DNA of 37,763 nucleotides, from positions 1 to 37,763 of the forward strand of contig DUZJ01000028.1 in NCBI GenBank assembly GCA_013349615.1. The letters run 5' to 3'. Numbering within the stretch: the first letter of the stretch is position 1; every line of letters starts with the position of its first letter. This DNA comes from Planctomycetota bacterium. Lineage in GTDB: Bacteria; Planctomycetota; Phycisphaerae; Sedimentisphaerales; Anaerobacaceae. A program made the translations under genes and the position numbers. This document shows positions 33,250 to 37,763 of the stretch, piece by piece. The notes below the pieces were generated by a model. The model saw nothing but the letters and a program-made list of their open reading frames with translations, had not been told where the DNA came from and ran no database searches.

Positions 33250-33867
33250 TTATCTCCAGGCTTTACGAATATAAAGACCTGTTCCGGCCAGTGCTCCGCC
33301 GCCCAGTATTGCCATCCAGAGCCAAAACGCCGGCTGGAAAAGAAACAGGAAGAAACCGGCGATTATCAATAGTGTCACCACGATGCCGAGCCACAGCAGA
33401 ACCCGGTCTGCCCATAAACCCATTACGACATAGGCGAACATTGGGAGGGATGCCAGAAATGCGTTTATTTGATACTCATTCCAGGGCCAAAGCAAGGCAA
33501 GCCATACCCCTGCATAAACAAACAGAATCAGCCAGCAAAAGCCCCAACGTTTATTGTGGGGGCTTTTTACTGGGGCTCTTCTGACGCCAATTATCCAGGA
33601 AGCACCCATGCCAATTAGGACTAACACCAGCCAACACAGACCAGCAATATGAATACCAATGCTGACACGATGTGTTAGCCTTAAGCAGTAGAGCTCAAAT
33701 TCGAACGGATAGCTTAGATACGTTACGAGATATGCTACGAACCAGATTGCACCCCACAATATCAGAAGAGGGGCGGTCGAGCCTGCAGCGATTCTTTTTC
33801 TTGTCTGACTAACGGCTGCTTGAATCTGATCCAGAGAACCTTGTGCCTCTTGTTTCGATATATCCAT
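33250..33867 (-). CDS. Membrane protein of unknown function, first gene of the regulator/CPBP operon
   Basis: 205 residues from the ATG at 33867, which has AAAGGAG at a good distance; the frame also opens nine codons earlier. A soluble N-terminus (DISKQEAQGSLDQIQAAVSQTRKRIA) is followed by about five membrane helices (LLILWGAIWFVAYLVTYL, IHIAGLCWLVLVLIGMG, WGFCWLILFVYAGVWLALLW, VLLWLGIVVTLLIIAGFFLFLF, and a Gly-rich last one). I know the combination 'small multi-helix protein next to an HTH_27-like regulator' from other bacteria, but no function is established. It may be a membrane sensor for the adjacent regulator (inference). Confidence 0.8.
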   Translation of the reverse strand: MDISKQEAQGSLDQIQAAVSQTRKRIAAGSTAPLLILWGAIWFVAYLVTYLSYPFEFELYCLRLTHRVSIGIHIAGLCWLVLVLIGMGASWIIGVRRAPVKSPHNKRWGFCWLILFVYAGVWLALLWPWNEYQINAFLASLPMFAYVVMGLWADRVLLWLGIVVTLLIIAGFFLFLFQPAFWLWMAILGGGALAGTGLYIRKAWR

Positions 33868-33898
33868 AGTTAAAAACTCCTTTACTAAATTCATATAT

Positions 33899-33914
33899 TA
33901 CAGAGTACTCTGTA
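33899..33914. promoter_or_regulatory. Perfect 16-bp palindromic operator
   Basis: TACAGAGTACTCTGTA reads identically on both strands. It abuts the -10 element of the minus-strand promoter, a position where a bound repressor would block transcription. The nearest candidate binder is the winged-helix protein encoded in the operon it would control. Confidence 0.7.
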
Positions 33915-33941
33915 GTATAGAGCAAAAAACTTTCATTGCAA
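33914..33941 (-). promoter_or_regulatory. Sigma-70-type promoter of the regulator/CPBP operon
   Basis: On the minus strand TTGCAA (33936-33941) and TATACT (33914-33919) are separated by 16 bases, a good -35/-10 pair. Transcription would start within or just after the 16-bp palindrome and run into the membrane-protein gene at 33867. Confidence 0.65.
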
Positions 33942-34190
33942 GGGAAAAAATAAATTTTTTTGAGGTGGCAGTGAATTTTCTTGGGTTCAATCGCATAACC
34001 CGCCTGTACTAAAGGGCTTATGATTTCTCTTGGCCTGCCATTTTTTTGCGGGAATTAAAGGTGTTCGGTACTTTTTTATAATGGCAGCATAAGTTCAGTG
34101 GTTTGATTCGTTCGACTACACTCAGGGAAGCCAAAAAAAGTGGTTTTTTTTGGTTTTTTTTTGTTGATTATTGTTTGATAATATGTTAAT

Positions 34191-34303
34191 ATGCCTATAT
34201 GTTTACCAGAAGGTAAACGGAAGACGCCAGCAGGCGACAGATAGGCATATCACATTGCATGTCTATAAGCCACGGTGTGGCAAGGTCTTAGGGCAAGCCG
34301 CCC
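34191..34303 (+). ncRNA. Candidate structured RNA leader with alternative pairings
   Basis: ATGCCTAT (34191-34198) pairs with ATAGGCAT (34241-34248), closing a three-way junction. The junction contains GTTTACC/GGTAAAC (34201-34218, loop AGAA) and CGCC/GGCG (34225-34236, loop AGCA). The same ATAGGCAT can instead pair with ATGTCTAT (34259-34266). Two more hairpins follow: GCCAC/GTGGC (34269-34281) and GGGC/GCCC (34291-34303). It is 80 bases upstream of the 200-residue gene at 34382. I do not recognise a known riboswitch or ribozyme class. Confidence 0.55.
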
Positions 34304-34381
34304 CAGTTCAAAATTAATCGTTAGGAAATGTGAATAACTACCAATTACCAACTATGAACTAATACAAAGGAGGTTTTCCCA

Positions 34382-34984
34382 ATGGCAACCGAAGCACAAA
34401 TCCTCGCAAACCGCCTAAACGCCCAAAAATCGACCGGCCCACTAACCCGCCAAGGCAGGGTCGTCGTCTCACAGAATGCCGTAAAACACGGCCTTTGGGC
34501 ACGTCAGGCAGTAATCAGCTCAGAAAGCCAGGCCGATTTCTGTCTATACCGCGACCGCTTACTAAGCGAGCTGGCCCCCGCCGGCCCTATGGAATCTATA
34601 TTAGCAGAACGCATTGTCAGTCTTTCATGGCGGCTCAAACGGGTCGGCCGCATCCAGAACCAGACCATCGATGCCCTGAAAGCACGTAATACCTCCAGCC
34701 CATTAGATAAACTCAAAAAATCCCTGTTGCTCAAAGGACGGGACCTGCCGCAGCACGATCCCTCCGAATCGGCTCCCCATCTGGCCCTTGGTCGTATGGC
34801 AATAAAGGATTTCTCAAATGCAAGGGTGCTCGACCGCCTCCTGATGTATGAACGACGAATTGAGAACAGCCTGTACAAAACGGTACTCGAGCTTCAAAGA
34901 CTGCACCTCATGCGAAACCTGGAAAATCCCAACGGCGCCGATGAACAAAACGCCTATCCAGCCCGGTTTGTCAACCAATTATGA
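34382..34984 (+). CDS. Hypothetical protein of the 'KSTGP...NAVKHGL' N-terminal family
   Basis: 200 residues; a strong ribosome site (AAAGGAGG) precedes the ATG. The N-terminus ATEAQILANRLNAQKSTGPL...GRVVVSQNAVKHGLWARQ is a motif I have seen on many uncharacterised bacterial proteins, where it is often multi-copy. A helical middle (ILAERIVSLSWRLKRVGRIQNQTIDALKARN) and a second helical block (LDRLLMYERRIENSLYKTVLELQRLHLMRNL) follow. It is basic and probably binds nucleic acid (inference). No transposase or nuclease motif is visible. It sits between a structured leader (34191-34303) and a phased CAAACCCAAT array (35091-35185), suggesting the three belong together as one repeat or mobile unit. 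Confidence 0.75.
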   Translation: MATEAQILANRLNAQKSTGPLTRQGRVVVSQNAVKHGLWARQAVISSESQADFCLYRDRLLSELAPAGPMESILAERIVSLSWRLKRVGRIQNQTIDALKARNTSSPLDKLKKSLLLKGRDLPQHDPSESAPHLALGRMAIKDFSNARVLDRLLMYERRIENSLYKTVLELQRLHLMRNLENPNGADEQNAYPARFVNQL

Positions 34985-35459
34985 ACTTAATTATGCAAAA
35001 CAAACCCAATTTACTAAATGCTCAAATGAACGTAAACTCTTTCTATACAGTGGAATATGAAAATATTGCCAATTGGACACTTGGTGAAAACAAACCCAAT
35101 ACAAACCCAATCAAACCCAATTAAAGCCAATAAAATGCCAAAACAAACCCAATTCAAACCCAATACAAACCCAAACAAAGCCAATTTCACCTCCGCCCAA
35201 AAGCCTGCAACAGCAGTCCGATGTCGGATATCTGCCCTCGGCCCTCCGTCCTATGTCCACGAACGAGACGAAAAAAATCGTTCGCCGCGCCCGCTGATTG
35301 ACCCGATGTTGCCGCTTTACACCGTTAGAAAGCCTGCCTTTAGGAAGGGGGTGATATTCTCTACAAATTTGAGAAATGGGGGGTTCTTTAATACTCCATC
35401 CGAAATTTCTAACGGAGTTTACAAAACAGCCGATGAACAGTATTATAGCCGGCGTAAAT
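34985..35459. other. Spacer with repeat array and tRNA leader; no convincing gene
   Basis: 475 bases. It holds one CAAACCCAAT copy at 35001, the array at 35091-35185, then about 270 bases before tRNA-Thr. A long frame runs through it from 35057 into larE, but it translates the repeat and the tRNA, so I do not treat it as coding. TCTACAAATTTGAGAAATGGGGG near 35360 is unremarkable. Confidence 0.6.
35091..35185 (+). repeat. Helically phased CAAACCCAAT array
   Basis: CAAACCCAAT or one-to-few-base variants begin at 35091, 35102, 35112, 35122 (TAAAGCCAAT), 35132 (degenerate), 35144, 35155, 35166 and 35176, that is every 10-12 bases, close to one DNA turn. A single extra copy lies at 35001. The regular phase suggests one face of the helix carries all sites, as in protein-binding arrays or intrinsically bent DNA. 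Confidence 0.85.
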
Positions 35460-35531
35460 GCCGATGTAGCTCAATGGTAGAGCACAGCTTTCGTAAAGCT
35501 GGGGTTGTGAGTTCGACTCTCACCATCGGCT
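35460..35531 (+). tRNA. tRNA-Thr (anticodon CGT)
   Basis: Complete cloverleaf. Acceptor GCCGATG (35460-35466) pairs with CATCGGC (35524-35530), discriminator T at 35531. The D-arm is GCTCAATGGTAGAGC. The anticodon stem CAGCT/AGCTG encloses TTCGTAA, with anticodon CGT at 35492-35494. The T-arm is TGTGAGTTCGACTCTCA. It reads ACG. No CCA is encoded. The larE GTG begins only two bases after the tRNA's last base. Confidence 0.97.
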
Positions 35532-35533
35532 GT

Positions 35534-36367
35534 GTGAATCTCCAGGAAAAATACAACTCGCTTCAGGAAATCCTCAAGGAGCTGGCCAAAGTTGTGGTTG
35601 CGTACTCCGGAGGGGTGGATAGTACCTTTCTTTTGAAGGCGGCTGTCGATACTCTGGGGGCGGATAATGTATTAGCTTGTATAAGTGCCGGTGTCGCGGA
35701 ACCGAGTAACCAACTCAAGAGGGCGTCTGACCAGGCAAAGAGTATTGGCGCCGAGCTTCAGGTCATCGAGACGGACGAGCTTGAAAACCCCGAATTTACC
35801 GCCAACAAGGCCGACCGCTGTTTCCACTGTAAGTCGCATATCTGCAGGATACTGTTGGACATCGCCAAAGAGAAGGGCTTTGGCCACGTTGTATTCGGGA
35901 CCAACTACGACGACCTCGACGATTTCCGGCCAGGCAACCGCGCAATGAAGGTCTTCGGTGTCCGTTCGCCGCTGGCAGAGACCAAACTAACCAAGGACGA
36001 TATTCGGCAGCTAAGTAGAGAAATGAATTTGCCCACTGCGGATTTGCCCTCGTCTCCCTGCCTGGCTTCGAGAATCGCTTATGGGCTGGAGGTGACCGAG
36101 CAAAGGCTAAAGCAGATTGATGAGGCCGAGGAATTTCTAAGACAATTAGGCCTGGTTGAATTCCGCGTTCGCCATCACGATACCATCGCTCGAATCGAAG
36201 TCAATCCGCAGGATATTGACAAAGTTACGAAAGAGCCGAACCGCTCGAAAATAATTGAGAAACTCAAATCGCTCGGCTTTAAGTTCATAACCGTCGACCT
36301 GCAGGGCTTCCGCTCCGGCTCGCTGAACGAACCGCTCTCAGACGACGAAAAACGAAGGAGTCTTTAG
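35534..36367 (+). CDS. larE: LarE-type ATP-dependent sulfur transferase
   Basis: 277 residues from the GTG at 35534, the expected LarE length; the frame continues upstream only through the tRNA. A PP-loop ATP-pyrophosphatase motif VVAYSGGVDSTFLLKA lies at 21-36. Later hallmarks are FGTNYDDLDDFRPGNRA, SPCLASRIAYG with the conserved Cys176, and a LarE-type C-terminus (VDLQGFRSGSLNEPL). In the studied enzyme this Cys or a bound Fe-S cluster supplies sulfur to make the nickel-pincer cofactor of lactate racemase. CFHC (C96, C99) plus C176 fits the three-cysteine, cluster-type group. No larA, larB or larC is nearby. There is no Shine-Dalgarno sequence; the gene may be expressed from processed tRNA transcript. 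Confidence 0.93.
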   Translation: MNLQEKYNSLQEILKELAKVVVAYSGGVDSTFLLKAAVDTLGADNVLACISAGVAEPSNQLKRASDQAKSIGAELQVIETDELENPEFTANKADRCFHCKSHICRILLDIAKEKGFGHVVFGTNYDDLDDFRPGNRAMKVFGVRSPLAETKLTKDDIRQLSREMNLPTADLPSSPCLASRIAYGLEVTEQRLKQIDEAEEFLRQLGLVEFRVRHHDTIARIEVNPQDIDKVTKEPNRSKIIEKLKSLGFKFITVDLQGFRSGSLNEPLSDDEKRRSL

Positions 36368-36419
36368 CCAAACAGGCTCAGGAATTTTAAAACCAAATTT
36401 ACAAGTTGAAGAGCAAACT

Positions 36420-37385
36420 ATGTATTACAGAAAAATTTCCATTGCGACGAAAGCATTTATACCATTAGCTGTTCTTTTAGGTTTATGGACGCTTTTCAAT
36501 TTATGTTCCTGTCAGGACCTCACAGGTGCCGATTTAAACCGGACAGGAGCAGACGCTCTGGAGTTGCGCGTGATGAGTTTCAATATTCGCTATGGCTCCG
36601 CTAATGATGGCGAAAATCACTGGAAAAATCGCCGCGAAATGGTTTTTGACGTCCTTCGCGACCATCGACCCGATATTGTGGGTTTGCAGGAGGCTCTGGA
36701 TTTTCAGATTGCCGAAATCCGCAAAGCACTTGCCAAATACGGCCAGATAGGCGTTGCCCGTGAGGACGGCAAGACCGACGGTGAATACTCCGCCCTCCTC
36801 TATCGTCTCGACCGTTTTGACGTGGACGAATCGGGAACCTTCTGGTTTTCTAATACTCCGGAAGTCCCCGGCTCAAATCATTGGGGCAATGCCTGTGTCC
36901 GCATCTGCACCTGGGCAAGATTTGTCGAAAAGAAATCGGGTAAGGCTTTTTATGTCTTTAATCTTCATTTGGACCATGTTTCCCAGCCGTCCAGAGAAAA
37001 AAGTGCCGTCCTGTTGGCTCAGCGTGTTCACCATAGAAAGCACAAAGACCCGTTTGTCGTGACAGGTGATTTCAACACCGGCGAGAACAATCCGGTTGTA
37101 ACTTATTTGAAAGGCAAGACCTCACTCAGCGGAGCAGATGGGCGCGAATCCAACACTCTTGTTCCAATGGTCGATACGTTTCGTGTGCTGCATCCCGACA
37201 TCAAAGATGTTAGAACCGGCCACAGCTTCCGGGGAGCCCGAAAAGGCAATAAAATCGATTATGTTTTCACACCGCCGAATGTGAGAGTACTCGAGGCACG
37301 AATCTTGTACGACAACATCGATGGGCGTTACCCTTCCGACCACTTCCCGGTTACCGCCACACTTGCTCTGCCGGTACTAAGGTAA
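36420..37385 (+). CDS. Endonuclease/exonuclease/phosphatase-family lipoprotein
   Basis: 321 residues. An N-terminal hydrophobic segment (AFIPLAVLLGLWTLFNLCSC) ends in a Cys-containing lipobox-like LCSC, so it is probably exported and lipid-anchored. The EEP fold motifs are all present: LRVMSFNIRYGSAND near 50, IVGLQEA (catalytic Glu) near 85, FNLHLDHVS near 182, VTGDFNTGENNPV near 216, and a final YPSDHFPVTATL (Asp-His). Family members cleave phosphodiesters or phosphomonoesters in nucleic acids, lipids or sugars. An extracellular form is consistent with nutrient phosphate acquisition, but the substrate is unknown. It follows larE by 52 bases. Confidence 0.93.
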   Translation: MYYRKISIATKAFIPLAVLLGLWTLFNLCSCQDLTGADLNRTGADALELRVMSFNIRYGSANDGENHWKNRREMVFDVLRDHRPDIVGLQEALDFQIAEIRKALAKYGQIGVAREDGKTDGEYSALLYRLDRFDVDESGTFWFSNTPEVPGSNHWGNACVRICTWARFVEKKSGKAFYVFNLHLDHVSQPSREKSAVLLAQRVHHRKHKDPFVVTGDFNTGENNPVVTYLKGKTSLSGADGRESNTLVPMVDTFRVLHPDIKDVRTGHSFRGARKGNKIDYVFTPPNVRVLEARILYDNIDGRYPSDHFPVTATLALPVLR

Positions 37386-37451
37386 TTAATATCGAAAATA
37401 TACGATAAAAAAGATTGTTTTGAGTCAAAAAGCAATACTGCCGTCAGTTTG

Positions 37452-37763
37452 TCAGCGGACCATCCTTATTGCCTTTTTCTCCTCGAACTGATTATGATAT
37501 TTTGCAGGACGGTATAGTTTGAATTCTATCGCTCGTATGTACTCTTCAGGGCCGATATGACGGACATTTTCGATCAGCGAAGATATCTGCTTTTGCGAAC
37601 GAAAGGCTGAGATTGCCTTGAGTTTCTTTTCCAGGTATGACATCGGCGTGCGCATACGAAGTGTCGGAGGCGCGGCAAAATCACAATAAACCGCAAATGT
37701 ATGAACGTACGGCACCCTGATTAAAGGCTTACCCAGCTCAGGCCAGATATTACCCGCCGCGTG
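37452..37763 (-). CDS. C-terminal part of a PIG-L family deacetylase (5' end outside window)
   Basis: The minus-strand frame is open to the right edge, giving 103 residues of a longer protein. It starts HAAGNIWPELGKPLIRVPYVHTF and continues with MSYLEKKLKAISAFRSQ and GPEEYIRAIEFKLYRP. The segment in which a helix ends in 'ISAFRSQ' and is followed by 'EYIRAIE' resembles the C-terminal region of PIG-L/LmbE N-deacetylases, which remove acetyl groups from GlcNAc-type sugars using zinc. The zinc-binding N-terminal motif is outside the window, so the assignment is moderate. Confidence 0.6.
   Translation of the reverse strand, partial: HAAGNIWPELGKPLIRVPYVHTFAVYCDFAAPPTLRMRTPMSYLEKKLKAISAFRSQKQISSLIENVRHIGPEEYIRAIEFKLYRPAKYHNQFEEKKAIRMVR

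Noticed and set aside
35057..35533. Long open frame running from the CAAACCCAAT array through tRNA-Thr into larE
   Set aside because: It translates the repeat array and the tRNA itself (CSSMVEH...GVVSSTLTIGC is the usual artefact of reading a tRNA as protein). LarE homology starts only at 35534.

Overview
The window looks like a chromosomal segment from a planctomycete, most likely of the Phycisphaerae (Sedimentisphaerales-like). This is an inference from content, not from a search. The pointers are a choice-of-anchor/dockerin-like extracellular protein, a PEP-CTERM protein, a very long signal peptidase I, a lone planctomycete-style HNH nuclease, an N-terminal 'KSTGP...NAVKHGL' protein with a CAAACCCAAT repeat array, and many short-word repeats between genes.

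Layout. 1-2761: the 3' end of a large surface protein, a two-gene operon of small glycine-rich membrane proteins (minus strand) and tRNA-Leu(CAG). 3239-18718: one long plus-strand cluster for a type II secretion/type IV pilus-like machine. Its order is assembly ATPase, platform protein, major pseudopilin, GspI/PilV-like, GspJ/PilW-like, three tandem PilX/GspK-like proteins, PilM, PilN, PilO, a ParA-type ATPase, a GspC/PilP-like protein and a secretin. No prepilin peptidase or retraction ATPase lies in the window. 19055-22254: a regulator with four CBS domains, a sigma-54 AAA+ domain and a Fis-type HTH. It is followed by two inverted-repeat operator candidates, a consensus-grade -24/-12 promoter and a PEP-CTERM protein made of four ~56-residue repeats. 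Together they read as a self-contained regulator-operator-promoter-target module. 22259-27083: MscS channel, DUF4405-like membrane protein, an isomerase-like lipoprotein, HNH nuclease, cold-shock protein and HU. 27867-33867: signal peptidase I with a large insertion, a secreted glycosidase-like protein, a membrane protein, and a three-gene operon (membrane protein, winged-helix regulator, CPBP protease) behind a promoter with a perfect 16-bp palindrome. 34190-37763: a possible repeat or mobile unit (structured leader RNA, 200-aa protein, helically phased CAAACCCAAT array), tRNA-Thr(CGT) directly abutting larE, an endonuclease/exonuclease/phosphatase-family lipoprotein and the 3' end of a PIG-L deacetylase gene.

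The strongest candidates for something undescribed are the CBS-sigma54/PEP-CTERM module, the structured-RNA/KSTGP-protein/phased-repeat unit, and the tRNA-Thr/larE junction that could create a leaderless mRNA by tRNA processing. A second theme is a set of low-complexity 'word' repeats (TGATTA-, GGTAACT-, CTCGAT-, ATTGGTG-, GAGGAACGA-type), which sit mostly between genes and often supply the Shine-Dalgarno region of the next gene.
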